Shown: positions 1-8,693 of the stretch, piece after piece | Layout: each line of letters opens with the position of its first letter | Position numbering within the stretch: the first letter of the stretch is position 1 | Origin: Bradyrhizobium diazoefficiens | GTDB taxonomy: Bacteria > Pseudomonadota > Alphaproteobacteria > Rhizobiales > Xanthobacteraceae | Direction: 5' to 3' | Length of the DNA stretch: 64,000 bases | Assembly: GCF_018129965.1 (NCBI RefSeq) | Contig: NZ_JAFCKW010000013.1 | Coordinates: 1-64,000, forward strand | Notes under the pieces: generated by a model | What the model was told of the DNA's origin: nothing | The model's database searches: none | What the model saw: the letters and a program-made list of their open reading frames with translations, nothing else | Position numbers and translations under genes: made by a program

Positions 1-67
1 ACAGAAGCAAGTGCCCAGCGATTGGATCAGGCAAAAAGGGATTGACTTACTGAGGCCCGTTACAGAA

Positions 68-147
68 GCCCGGATGGAGCGCAGCGAAATCCGGGGGAGT
101 CTTCGCCTGCGGTGCGATTTTAGGATCGCGCGTCGCTCCATGCGGGC
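68..147. repeat. Palindromic intergenic repeat, family A
   Basis: A 14-base arm at 68-81 (GCCCGGATGGAGCG) is matched in inverted orientation at 134-147 with one mismatch. The same GCCCGGAT core recurs as a hairpin at 35700-35730. It lies just past the 3' end of the response regulator gene. It resembles the short palindromic elements common between Bradyrhizobium genes; no coding function is seen. Confidence 0.6.
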
Positions 148-160
148 TACGGAAATCCGG

Positions 161-532
161 CTAATTGCCGCGAAGTGCGGCTTCGATGGTCTTGGCGAGC
201 GCCTCGAGCTGGAACGGCTTCTGCAGCGCTGGCCTGTCCCGGTACTGTTCGGGAAGACCGGAGGAACCGTAGCCGGTGGCAAAGATGAACGGTCGCCCCT
301 TGGCCTTGATCAGGTCGGCAACCGGCGAGATGACCTTGCCGTTGACGTTGACGTCGAGGATGGCGATGTCGAAGTGGGTTGCTTCGGCGAGCCGCATTGC
401 CTCGGGGATATCGCCAGCCTCGGCCGCGACCTTGTAGCCGAGCTCTTCGAGCATGTCCGCGACCATCATCCTGATCATCACCTCGTCTTCGACGAGGAAT
501 ACAGAGCGGCCCGAAAGCCCTGTGGCAGTCAT
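161..532 (-). CDS. Single-domain response regulator (CheY-like receiver)
   Basis: This encodes a stand-alone phosphoacceptor receiver of about 123 residues with no output domain. The acidic pair is E15-D16 in the FLVEDE strand, the phosphoacceptor is D60 in AILDVN, and the conserved lysine is in the LQKPF turn, so it should be phosphorylatable by a histidine kinase. No kinase gene is nearby. The ATG at 532 is preferred because AGGA lies 10 bases upstream; an ATG at 553 would add seven residues but has no ribosome site. It is divergent from pcm across about 230 bp. The partner kinase and output are unknown; single-domain receivers of this type in rhizobia often act in phosphorelays. Confidence 0.85.
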   Translation of the reverse strand: MTATGLSGRSVFLVEDEVMIRMMVADMLEELGYKVAAEAGDIPEAMRLAEATHFDIAILDVNVNGKVISPVADLIKAKGRPFIFATGYGSSGLPEQYRDRPALQKPFQLEALAKTIEAALRGN

Positions 533-760
533 AGTCGTTGCGTCCTTGCCCATTCAGGAAAACGTTCGCAGATTACACAAATCGACGCAATGCGCGTTTC
601 GCGCAACGGTTGCCCGGAAAGACCTGTCGCGGCTGGTCCTTTGCACGCCAATTTATAGTCATATGGAACGCCCAAGGGGGTACCATGGGTTCCTCAACCG
701 GAACAAGATTCCTGAACTTTGCAAGAGCGCCCCGACCCCGACGAGACGATACAAGCAGCA

Positions 761-1411
761 ATGACCTCCAATCAGCCTCCGCCGGAAAAGATGATGTTTC
801 AGCTCTCGCTGAGGCGTCGGGGTATCAGCGACCAGGCTGTGTTGCGAACCATGGAAGAAGTGCCGCGTGACCAGTTCGTCGAAGAGGCTGACCGCGCGGG
901 GGCCTATCGTGACAGTGCGCTGCCGATCGCCTGCGGCCAGACCATCAGCCAGCCCTTTGTCGTCGCCTACATGACAGAGCAGCTCCAGCTCCAGAAGCAG
1001 CATCGCGTACTGGAGATCGGGACAGGCTCAGGCTATCAGGCTGCCGTGCTGTCGCGGCTTGCAGGCCAGGTGCTGACGGTCGAGCGCTATCGCAAGCTTG
1101 CGGACGTCGCGCGCGCCAGGATCGAGAAGCTCGGCTACCACAATTTCGAGGTGATGCTGGGTGACGGGCTCAATCTGCCCGCTAATATCCGTCCGTTCGA
1201 CCGCATCATCGTCACGGCCGCGATGGAGCAGATCCCGGAAAACCTGATCGAGCGGCTGGAGATCGGCGGCATCCTGATCGCCCCCGTTGGACCGCATCAG
1301 GGCGTGCAGACGCTGACCCGGCTGAGCCGGACGGACACCGGGATCGAGCGCAAGGAACTCGTCGAGGTCCGCTTCGTACCGGCGCTTCCCGGCGTGGCGC
1401 GCGAGCTTTAG
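761..1411 (+). CDS. pcm: Protein-L-isoaspartate O-methyltransferase
   Basis: A SAM-dependent methyltransferase of 216 residues that repairs isoaspartyl residues in aged cytosolic proteins. The SAM-binding glycine loop is visible as [11 protein letters not shown] near residue 80, and the family motif GCGQTISQP precedes it as ACGQTISQP. Length matches the family. The ATG at 761 begins MTSNQPP; an upstream in-frame ATG at 719 would add 14 residues without family character. The next gene downstream is an NlpD-like lipoprotein, so the pcm-nlpD order known from many proteobacteria is kept here, although surE is not seen directly upstream within this window. Confidence 0.93.
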   Translation: MTSNQPPPEKMMFQLSLRRRGISDQAVLRTMEEVPRDQFVEEADRAGAYRDSALPIACGQTISQPFVVAYMTEQLQLQKQHRVLEIGTGSGYQAAVLSRLAGQVLTVERYRKLADVARARIEKLGYHNFEVMLGDGLNLPANIRPFDRIIVTAAMEQIPENLIERLEIGGILIAPVGPHQGVQTLTRLSRTDTGIERKELVEVRFVPALPGVAREL

Positions 1412-1520
1412 ATCTTGGGATCGGCTGTGCTGCCAACATCTTATTGGGAGGGTTAAGCCGTTATTTACTCGGTACGTGCTTACTTAAAAGACCAGTTTTG
1501 TTGCGTACGAGTGAGTAACC

Positions 1521-2909
1521 ATGTCTGTAGTCGCCGAGTTGCTTTACTCGCGCCGCGTGCCGCAGGTTGCGGTGCTGGCGCTGATCTCGTTCAGCTTTGC
1601 AGGGTGCAGCGCCGACATGCAGTCGCGGCTGTCCCAGTCAAATTTCTCCAATCCATTTTCGTCTGATCAGACCGGCTCGGTGCAGCAGGCGCCGCCCCCG
1701 CAGCGTGAGTTGCCGCAATACTCGCGGCCGCAGACCCAGCCCGGCTATTATCAGTCACAGCCCTTGCCGCCGCCGGCGGTGTCCGCGCCGCAATCCTATC
1801 CGGTTGCAGCGGGTGGCGGGGTGTCCGGAGGTGGCCGCGGCGTCGGCTCCTACGCGCCCCCGGCGCAGCCGCATCTGGAGACCACGGCCAGCGTGCCGCC
1901 GCGTTCGGTCGCAGCCGCCCAGCCGCCCGGCGGGACCAAGATCATCGTCGGTACCAGCGACACGCTCGACGTGCTCGCGAAGCGCTATCACGTCACGCCC
2001 CAGGCGATCCTGGTCGCCAACGGCTACAAGGGGCCGCGCGCCCTTTCACCCGGACAGCAATTGATCATTCCGCATCCGGGCGCGACCGTTGCTGCACCTG
2101 CGCCGTTAATGGCTCCCGTCGCGGCCGCGCCGGCGCCTGCTGCCAAGCCGGTTGCAGCCATGGCTGCGCCGTCGAGCATGCACTTCGTCAATCACGGTGA
2201 CACGCTCGCCAGCATCGCGCGCAAGAACCACATCACCTCGGCTGAACTGGCCCGCGCCAACGGCCTCGATCCCTCGGCAAAGCTCAAGCTTGGCACCCGG
2301 CTGACCGTGCCCGGCGCCAGGACTGCGGCCGTCGCAGCGCCGGCTGCTCCGGTCATGGCCGCTCCGGCCGCCGGCACGCTGCAACCCGTTGCTGCGGCTC
2401 CCGCGCCCGCCACGAAAATGGCCGCTGTCGCGGCGCCAGTGCAGAGCGCGCGCCTGGCGCAGGCCACAGCCAACGTCGAAGAGAAGCCCGCCGAGGCACC
2501 GGCGAAGGCTGCGGAGGCCACCGGCGCGCTGCCGACCTTCCGCTGGCCGGTGCGCGGCAAGGTGGTCACGAGCTACGGCGCCAAGACCAACGGCAAGTCC
2601 AATGACGGCATCAATCTCGCGGTGCCCGAGGGAACGCCGATCAAGGCGGCTGAAGACGGCGTCGTTGCCTATTCCGGCAACGAGCTGAAAGGTTACGGCA
2701 ATCTGGTCCTGGTTCGGCACTCCAACGGCTACGTCACCGCATATGCCCATGCGAGTGAGCTGATGGTGAAGCGCGGCGATACAATCAAGCGCGGTCAGGT
2801 CATTGCCAAGTCGGGTCAATCCGGGGAGGTGGCGTCGCCGCAGCTCCACTTCGAGATCCGCAAGGGATCGAGCCCGGTTGACCCGCTTCAATTCCTGAAT
2901 GGGGCGTGA
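1521..2909 (+). CDS. nlpD: NlpD-like lipoprotein: two LysM domains and a degenerate M23 (LytM) domain
   Basis: An envelope lipoprotein of 462 residues. The signal peptide ends in a lipobox (FAGC, Cys29). A proline- and glutamine-rich stretch follows, then a LysM near residues 140-180, a second LysM near 218-260, an alanine/proline-rich linker and a C-terminal LytM/M23 domain from about 340. The zinc-site residues are not conserved: the usual HxGxD segment reads NDGIN and the HLH motif reads SPQLHFE. This fits an amidase activator of the NlpD/EnvC kind rather than an active endopeptidase (inference). It sits directly downstream of pcm. Confidence 0.88.
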   Translation: MSVVAELLYSRRVPQVAVLALISFSFAGCSADMQSRLSQSNFSNPFSSDQTGSVQQAPPPQRELPQYSRPQTQPGYYQSQPLPPPAVSAPQSYPVAAGGGVSGGGRGVGSYAPPAQPHLETTASVPPRSVAAAQPPGGTKIIVGTSDTLDVLAKRYHVTPQAILVANGYKGPRALSPGQQLIIPHPGATVAAPAPLMAPVAAAPAPAAKPVAAMAAPSSMHFVNHGDTLASIARKNHITSAELARANGLDPSAKLKLGTRLTVPGARTAAVAAPAAPVMAAPAAGTLQPVAAAPAPATKMAAVAAPVQSARLAQATANVEEKPAEAPAKAAEATGALPTFRWPVRGKVVTSYGAKTNGKSNDGINLAVPEGTPIKAAEDGVVAYSGNELKGYGNLVLVRHSNGYVTAYAHASELMVKRGDTIKRGQVIAKSGQSGEVASPQLHFEIRKGSSPVDPLQFLNGA

Positions 2910-2950
2910 GCCTTGCGTAGAGTAGGGTAGGCCAGCGCTATAAGCAGACT

Positions 2951-3070
2951 GTCATCGCCCGCCTTGTGCGCACTTGCGCACTGGAGCGGGTGATCCAGTA
3001 TTCCAGAGACGATTGTTGTTAAGCCGAGAAGCTGCGGCGTACTGGATTCTCCGCCCGCGCGGGGAATGAC
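2951..3070. repeat. Palindromic intergenic repeat, family B
   Basis: The spacer between two convergent genes holds an imperfect outer inverted repeat (GTCATCGCCC near 2951, GGGGAATGAC at 3061-3070) and a perfect inner pair (ATCCAGTA at 2993-3000, TACTGGAT at 3040-3047). This nested design is typical of repetitive intergenic elements in Bradyrhizobium. No T-run marks it as a terminator. Confidence 0.55.
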
Positions 3071-3108
3071 GGTTTTGGGTTAGGCTGAAGCGTCAGCTAA
3101 AGCTCCGG

Positions 3109-4101
3109 TTACTTCGCTGTCAGCTTGACGCTCAGCCGTCCCGCCAGCTCCTGCACGAACTGCCAGGCGACGCGGCCCGAACGTGAGCCGCGCGTGGTCG
3201 ACCATTCCAGCGCCTCGCGCTCCAGCGCCTCGTCATCGAGCTTGATACCGAAATGGCTGCAATAGCCGCGCACCATCGCGAGATATTCGTCCTGGCTGCA
3301 ACGGTGGAAGCCGAGCCAGAGGCCGAAGCGATCCGACAGCGAGACCTTTTCCTCGACGGCCTCGCCCGGATTGATCGCGGTCGAGCGCTCGTTCTCGATC
3401 ATCTCGCGCGCGAGCAGATGACGGCGGTTGGAGGTTGCGTAGAGGATGACGTTCTCGGGCCGGCCCTCGATGCCGCCCTCGAGCACGGCCTTGAGCGACT
3501 TGTAGGACGCATCGTTGCCGTCGAACGAGAGGTCGTCGCAGAACACGATGAAGCGGAAGGACGAGGCGCGCAGCTGCTCCATCAGCGCGGGCAGGCTCTC
3601 GATGTCCTCGCGGTGGATCTCGATCAGCTTCAGTCTGTCGGAGGCCTTGCGCTCGGTGTTGATGCTGGCATGCGCGGCCTTGACCAGCGAGGACTTGCCC
3701 ATGCCGCGCGCGCCCCAAAGCAGGGCGTTATTGGCGGGCAGGCCATTGGCGAAGCGCTCGGTGTTCTCCATCAGGATGTCGCGCATCCGGTCGACGCCCT
3801 TGAGCAGGAACAGCTCGACGCGGCTGACCCGCGGCACCGCCGCGAGGCGGCCGTCCGGGTGCCAGATGAAGGCATCCGCCTGCCTGAACGATTCGCGCTC
3901 GGCTGCCGGCTTGGCCTGGGCTGCGAGGTGCTGCGCAATGGTCTCCAGCGCGCGGGCGATGCGCTCCTGGGAGAGGTCCGGGGTCGCCTTGGGGGCCGCC
4001 TGAGGGATGGTCGTGGGGCGTTTTGCCGCGACGCGCGCAGGCTTCCGGGCCGGGATGCGGGGGCCTTTGCCGGCCGGGCTTTTGCTTGGTTTTCTGGGCA
4101 T
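3109..4101 (-). CDS. DUF815-family P-loop ATPase
   Basis: A 330-residue AAA-like ATP-binding protein. The N-terminal 45 residues are basic and rich in Lys, Pro and Arg. The Walker A motif is GARGMGKSS near residue 130 and the Walker B strand reads FIVFCDDLSF. A conserved DRFGLWLGF segment lies near residue 260. The family has no firmly known substrate. The ATG at 4101 starts MPRKPSK; longer in-frame starts run into the yajC promoter region. It is divergent from yajC, a linkage common in Rhizobiales (recollection). Confidence 0.85.
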   Translation of the reverse strand: MPRKPSKSPAGKGPRIPARKPARVAAKRPTTIPQAAPKATPDLSQERIARALETIAQHLAAQAKPAAERESFRQADAFIWHPDGRLAAVPRVSRVELFLLKGVDRMRDILMENTERFANGLPANNALLWGARGMGKSSLVKAAHASINTERKASDRLKLIEIHREDIESLPALMEQLRASSFRFIVFCDDLSFDGNDASYKSLKAVLEGGIEGRPENVILYATSNRRHLLAREMIENERSTAINPGEAVEEKVSLSDRFGLWLGFHRCSQDEYLAMVRGYCSHFGIKLDDEALEREALEWSTTRGSRSGRVAWQFVQELAGRLSVKLTAK

Positions 4102-4283
4102 GTCCGAAGTTCCTGAGAATGCAGCCTTATCGGGCCTGAGGCCGCGCCGCAAGGTGGCCAAAAGGGCGGTCTGGCAGCGTTGCAATTGGGGCAATGGCCG
4201 CTATAGTCCGCGCGAATTTGACCGAACCGGTCGCCTCTGAAGGCCTGACCGGTTTTCCCCCGTTTCCACGAGGATCGTCCCGA

Positions 4284-4661
4284 ATGTTCATTACCCCTGC
4301 GTATGCCCAGGCCGCGGGCGCCGGCGACACCAACAGCATGTTGATGTCGCTGCTGCCGTTCGCCCTGATCTTCGTGATCATGTACTTCCTGATTTTGCGC
4401 CCGCAGCAGAAGAAGGTGCGCGACCATGCCGACCTCGTGAAGAACATCCGCCGCGGCGATACCGTCGTGACCTCGGGTGGCCTCGTCGGCAAGGTCACCA
4501 AGGTCGTCGACGACGACCAGATCGAGTTCGAGATTTCCGACGGCGTCCGCGTGCGGCAGATGCGCCAGATGATCTCGGGCGTGCGCGCCAAGGGCGAGCC
4601 GGCGAAGGATTCCAAGGAAAGCGCCAAGGAAGCTGCGAAGGACGACGCCGCGTCGAAGTGA
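4284..4661 (+). CDS. yajC: Preprotein translocase subunit YajC
   Basis: A 125-residue inner-membrane accessory protein of the Sec translocon that associates with SecD and SecF. One transmembrane segment (about residues 20-40, LPFALIFVIMYFLIL) is followed by the family signature RPQQKK and a small cytoplasmic domain with a charged, Lys/Ala-rich tail. The ATG at 4284 starts MFITPAYAQA, the form typical of alphaproteobacteria; the longer in-frame start at 4194 adds unrelated residues. It heads yajC-secD-secF, with 48 bp to secD. Confidence 0.95.
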   Translation: MFITPAYAQAAGAGDTNSMLMSLLPFALIFVIMYFLILRPQQKKVRDHADLVKNIRRGDTVVTSGGLVGKVTKVVDDDQIEFEISDGVRVRQMRQMISGVRAKGEPAKDSKESAKEAAKDDAASK

Positions 4662-4709
4662 ACGCTTCCGCGAGCATCTCAAGTCCCCCTGATCTGACAG
4701 GTCCAGTCG

Positions 4710-6314
4710 ATGTTGTATTTCACGCGGTGGAAAGCGCTCGGGATTATCCTGACTGCGCTGATCGTGTGCCTCTGCGCGGTGCCGAACTTCTTCCCCGAAG
4801 CGCAGGTCAAGACCTGGCCCGCCTGGGCGCAGCGCCGGCTCGTGCTCGGCCTCGACCTCCAGGGCGGCTCCTATCTGCTGCTCGAGGTCGATTCCAACTA
4901 CGTGAAGAAGGAACGGCTGGACCAGGTTCGTGACGACGTCCGCCGCTCGCTGCGCGATGCCAAGATCGGCTTCACCGGCGGGGTCACCGTGCGCAACGAC
5001 GCGGTCGAGGTCCGCATCACCAAGGACACCGACCTGCAGCCGGCGCTCGTCAAGCTGCGCGATCTGTCCCAGCCGCTCGGCGGTCTGATGGGATCCAGCG
5101 GTCAGCGCGACCTCGAGGTTTCTGACGCTGGCGGTGGCGTGATCCGCCTGACGATCCCGCAGGCCGCAATGCTCGACCGCATGCGCAAGACCATCGAGCA
5201 GTCGATCCAGATCGTCGAGCGGCGCGTCAACGAGCTCGGCACGGTCGAGCCCGTGATCCAGCGCCAGGGCAACGACCGCATCCTGGTGCAGGTCCCGGGT
5301 CTCCAGGACCCGACCCGCCTGAAGGAGTTGCTCGGCAAGACCGCGAAGATGGAATTCCGCATGGTCGACACGACCGTGTCGCCGGACCAGGCGCAGCAGG
5401 GCAGTTTGCCGCCGGATTCCGAGTTGCTGACCAGCGCCTCGCCGCCGCCGGTTCCCTACGTGGTCAAGAAGCAGGTGCTGGTCGCCGGCGGCGATTTGAT
5501 CGATGCGCAGGCGACCTTCGACCAGCGGACGAGCGAGCCGGTCGTCAGCTTCAAGTTCAATACGTCGGGCGCGCGCAAGTTCGCCCAGGCGACGCAGGAG
5601 AATGTCGGACTGCCCTTCGCCATCGTGCTCGACAACAAGGTGATTTCTGCGCCCAGGATCAACGAGCCGATCACGGGCGGGCAGGGACAGATCTCGGGCA
5701 GCTTCACGGTCCAGTCCGCCAATGATCTTGCGATCCTGATGCGCGCCGGCGCGCTGCCGGCGCCGCTGACCGTGGTCGAGGAGCGTACGGTCGGTCCGGG
5801 CCTCGGCCAGGACTCGATCGAAAAGGGCGAGCTTGCGGCTTATGTCGGCTCGATCCTCGTGATCATCTTCATGCTGCTGACCTACCGCCTGTTCGGCGTG
5901 TTCGCCAACATTGCGGTCGCGATCAACGTCGCCATGATCTTCGGCCTGTTGTCGCTGCTCAATGCCACGCTGACCTTGCCAGGCATCGCCGGCATCGTGC
6001 TTACCGTCGGCATCGCGGTCGATTCCAACGTGCTGATCTACGAGCGCATCCGCGAGGAGTTGCGCGGCGGCCGCAACGCGATCTCGGCGATTGACGCCGG
6101 CTTCAAGCGGGCGCTTGCGACCATCCTCGATTCCAACATCACCACCTTCATTGCCGCCGCCGTGTTGTTCTACATCGGCACCGGCCCGGTACGCGGCTTC
6201 GCCGTGACGCTCGGCATCGGCATCATCACCACGGTGTTCACCGCCTTCACCATGACCCGGCTGATCGTAGCCTGGTGGGTGCGGTGGAAGCGGCCGCAGA
6301 GCGTGCCGATCTAG
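4710..6314 (+). CDS. secD: Protein translocase subunit SecD
   Basis: An RND-type subunit of 534 residues that, with SecF, uses the proton-motive force to help pull preproteins through SecYEG on the periplasmic side. The first transmembrane helix is at residues 7-25, the GLDLQGGSYLL motif follows near 46, then a large periplasmic domain (about 60-360) and five C-terminal helices including AGIAGIVLTVGIAVDSNVLI with the conserved acidic residue. The length is usual for SecD. It is separated from secF by only 10 bp, so the two are probably co-transcribed with yajC. Confidence 0.97.
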   Translation: MLYFTRWKALGIILTALIVCLCAVPNFFPEAQVKTWPAWAQRRLVLGLDLQGGSYLLLEVDSNYVKKERLDQVRDDVRRSLRDAKIGFTGGVTVRNDAVEVRITKDTDLQPALVKLRDLSQPLGGLMGSSGQRDLEVSDAGGGVIRLTIPQAAMLDRMRKTIEQSIQIVERRVNELGTVEPVIQRQGNDRILVQVPGLQDPTRLKELLGKTAKMEFRMVDTTVSPDQAQQGSLPPDSELLTSASPPPVPYVVKKQVLVAGGDLIDAQATFDQRTSEPVVSFKFNTSGARKFAQATQENVGLPFAIVLDNKVISAPRINEPITGGQGQISGSFTVQSANDLAILMRAGALPAPLTVVEERTVGPGLGQDSIEKGELAAYVGSILVIIFMLLTYRLFGVFANIAVAINVAMIFGLLSLLNATLTLPGIAGIVLTVGIAVDSNVLIYERIREELRGGRNAISAIDAGFKRALATILDSNITTFIAAAVLFYIGTGPVRGFAVTLGIGIITTVFTAFTMTRLIVAWWVRWKRPQSVPI

Positions 6315-6324
6315 GAGCCTGATT

Positions 6325-7344
6325 GTGACTCACACCGTTCTCATCGGGCTCGGCGTCCTCATCGCCATTCTCACCGTGGTCGCGGCCCTCGGCCTGCTGC
6401 CGTCGTTGCGCATTGTCCCGGACGATACGCATTTCGACTTCACGCGCTTTCGCCGCATCAGCTTCCCGATCTCGGCGGCGCTGTCGATCGTCGCCATCAC
6501 GCTGTTCTTCACCCACGGCCTCAATCTCGGCATCGACTTCAAGGGCGGCACGCTGCTCGAGGTGCGGGCCAAGTCCGGCGCCGCCGACATCGCGGCGATG
6601 CGTACGACGCTGGATGGCTTGCGTCTCGGCGAAGTGCAGCTGCAGCAGTTCGGCGGGCCCGAGAACGTCCTGATCCGCGTTGCCGAGCAGCCGGGCGGCG
6701 ATGCCGCCCAGCAGGAGGCGGTGCAGAAGGTCCGTACCGCGCTCGGCGATTCCATCGAGTACCGCCGCGTCGAGGTGCTCGGTCCGCGCGTCGCCGGCGA
6801 ATTGCTGGCTTACGGCATGCTCGGCCTGATGCTCGCGATCGTCGCGATCCTGGTCTATCTCTGGTTCCGTTTCGAATGGCAGTTCGCGCTCGGGGCCATG
6901 ATCGCCAACGTGCACGACATCGTGCTGACGATCGGCTTCATGTCCGTCAGCCAGGTCGATTTCGACCTGACCAGCATCGCGGCGCTTCTGACCATTCTCG
7001 GCTATTCGCTCAACGACACCGTCGTCATCTACGACCGTATCCGTGAAATGCTGCGGCGCTACAAGAAGATGCCGATGCCGCAGTTGCTCAACGAATCGAT
7101 CAACTCGACGCTGTCGCGTTCGATCATCACCCACTTCACGGTGACGCTGGCGCTTTTGGCTCTGCTCCTGTTCGGCGGTCATGCCATCCACAGCTTCACG
7201 GCGGTGATGATGTTCGGCGTGGTGCTGGTCGGCACCTATACCTCGATCTTCATCGCGGCTCCGATCCTGATCTACCTCGGCGTCGGCGAGCACCGCGAAG
7301 ATACGGTTGAAGCGGCGACGCCGGCGAAGAATAGCAAGGCGTGA
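6325..7344 (+). CDS. secF: Protein translocase subunit SecF
   Basis: The partner of SecD in the Sec translocon, 339 residues, inner membrane. It starts with GTG at 6325. After two N-terminal hydrophobic segments comes the family motif GIDFKGGTLLEV near residue 70, a short periplasmic domain, then helices carrying the GYSLNDTVVIYDRIRE signature near residue 230. The first 30 residues add an extra hydrophobic helix before the DFTRFRR segment. Third gene of the yajC-secDF operon. Confidence 0.96.
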   Translation: MTHTVLIGLGVLIAILTVVAALGLLPSLRIVPDDTHFDFTRFRRISFPISAALSIVAITLFFTHGLNLGIDFKGGTLLEVRAKSGAADIAAMRTTLDGLRLGEVQLQQFGGPENVLIRVAEQPGGDAAQQEAVQKVRTALGDSIEYRRVEVLGPRVAGELLAYGMLGLMLAIVAILVYLWFRFEWQFALGAMIANVHDIVLTIGFMSVSQVDFDLTSIAALLTILGYSLNDTVVIYDRIREMLRRYKKMPMPQLLNESINSTLSRSIITHFTVTLALLALLLFGGHAIHSFTAVMMFGVVLVGTYTSIFIAAPILIYLGVGEHREDTVEAATPAKNSKA

Positions 7345-7404
7345 TCCGAACCGCAGTCCCTCGCATGCGTTTGCGGGGGCAGTAAGCTCATTCGGACGAG
7401 GCTG

Positions 7405-7788
7405 ATGGCCGGCGATTCCAACGCACCACATTTCCCGCGCTCGGCGCCGATCGAGGCTTACGGCAAGGGCGGCTTTGCGTTTGCCGGCATGTCCCATCGC
7501 GGCTCGCTCCTGTGCCTGCCGGATGCGATCTGGGCCTGGGACGTGACCGACCCCGCGAAGATCGACCGCTACGCGCTGGATCGGGTGTTCACGGCCGCCA
7601 ACAGCATCGACACGCTCCTGATCGGCACCGGAACCGGGGTCTGGCTGCCGCCGCCAGTGCTTCGGCAGGCCTTGAAGGCGGTGAGGGTGGTACTGGACAC
7701 GATGCAGACCGGTCCGGCCGTGCGCACCTACAACATCATGATCGGCGAACGGCGCCGCGTTGCGGCCGCGCTGATCGCCGTGCCATGA
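7405..7788 (+). CDS. Mth938-like domain protein (DUF498/DUF598)
   Basis: A small cytosolic protein of 127 residues with the Mth938 fold signature: the IEAYGKGGFAFAGMSHRGSLL strand-turn near residue 15 and the LLIGTGTG motif near residue 74. Relatives include the mitochondrial complex I assembly factor NDUFAF3. It begins 60 bp after secF, and its stop overlaps the next start by 4 bp (ATGA). The overlapping neighbour is an NDUFAF6-type protein, so both genes may concern respiratory complex I assembly (inference from homologue families). Confidence 0.85.
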   Translation: MAGDSNAPHFPRSAPIEAYGKGGFAFAGMSHRGSLLCLPDAIWAWDVTDPAKIDRYALDRVFTAANSIDTLLIGTGTGVWLPPPVLRQALKAVRVVLDTMQTGPAVRTYNIMIGERRRVAAALIAVP

Positions 7789-8648
7789 ACAGCACGCCGG
7801 CTCCATCCGACAACGTTACGTTCTGCGCCGATCTCGTGCGCAGCCACGACTTTCCGCGCTATGCCGCGACCCTGTTCGCGCCCGCAGCCGAGCGCCGTGC
7901 GCTGCTGGCGCTCTATGCCTTCAACGTCGAGATCGTCCGAGTCCGCGACCAGGTGAGCCAGCCCTTGCCCGGGGAAATCCGCCTGCAATGGTGGACCGAC
8001 ATGCTGTCGGGCCAGGTCCACGGCAGCGCCGAGGGCAATCCGGTGGCGGCCGAACTGCTGCGCGCGATCCGCGACTTCGACCTGCCGCTCGAGCCGCTGT
8101 CGCTGCTTGCCGACGAGCACCAGTTCGATCTCTACAACGATCCGATGCCGACGCTGACGGCGCTGGAAGGCTATCTGGCTGCGACCTGCTCGGCGCTGTT
8201 CGCGCTTGCTGCGAGGATCATGGCGCCGCCCTCGGAGGCCGCCGAACATCTGGCACGGCATGCCGGGCTCGCCCAGGGCATCGTGCAGATCATTGCGAGC
8301 CTGCCGCGCGATGCTGCGCACCGGCAGTTGTTCCTGCCGCAGCAACTGCTGACGACCCATGGCTGCAGCATGGAGGACGTGTTCGCCGGCAAGGAGAGCG
8401 CCAATCTCGACGCCGTGCTGGAACAGCTCATCGAAGAGGCGCGGCAGCATTTGTCCACTGCCTTGTCTCTGTTGTCTGAGGTGCCGACATCGGCGCGGCC
8501 TGCGTTTCTGCCGATCGGCCAGGTGCGGGACGACCTCAGGCGCCTGTCGCAGCCGGGGCGCAATCCGTTTACGCCGCAGCAACCTTCGCGGTTGCGCACG
8601 CTCTGGGCGTTGTGGCGGGCTTCACGTTCGCGGGAATTTACCAAATAG
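7785..8648 (+). CDS. Squalene/phytoene synthase-family protein (NDUFAF6-like)
   Basis: A 287-residue all-helical protein of the trans-isoprenyl diphosphate synthase fold. It opens FCADLVRSHDFPRYAAT and has the LYAFNVEI and RLQWWTDML segments. The two DxxxD prenyl-diphosphate motifs of true squalene synthases are not clear, so it is closer to the NDUFAF6/COG1562 branch than to a carotenoid enzyme. The ATG at 7785 overlaps the stop of the Mth938-like gene, giving translational coupling; the open frame extends 5' but only in antisense-like composition. Confidence 0.8.
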   Translation: MNSTPAPSDNVTFCADLVRSHDFPRYAATLFAPAAERRALLALYAFNVEIVRVRDQVSQPLPGEIRLQWWTDMLSGQVHGSAEGNPVAAELLRAIRDFDLPLEPLSLLADEHQFDLYNDPMPTLTALEGYLAATCSALFALAARIMAPPSEAAEHLARHAGLAQGIVQIIASLPRDAAHRQLFLPQQLLTTHGCSMEDVFAGKESANLDAVLEQLIEEARQHLSTALSLLSEVPTSARPAFLPIGQVRDDLRRLSQPGRNPFTPQQPSRLRTLWALWRASRSREFTK

Positions 8649-8693
8649 ACGTTGGCTTATCGCCTCGATTTGCCGAATGCTCTATGCTGGTCC

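Noticed and set aside
6247-7806. A 519-codon minus-strand open frame opposite secF
   Set aside because: Antisense shadow of secF and the following gene; no ribosome site or domain.
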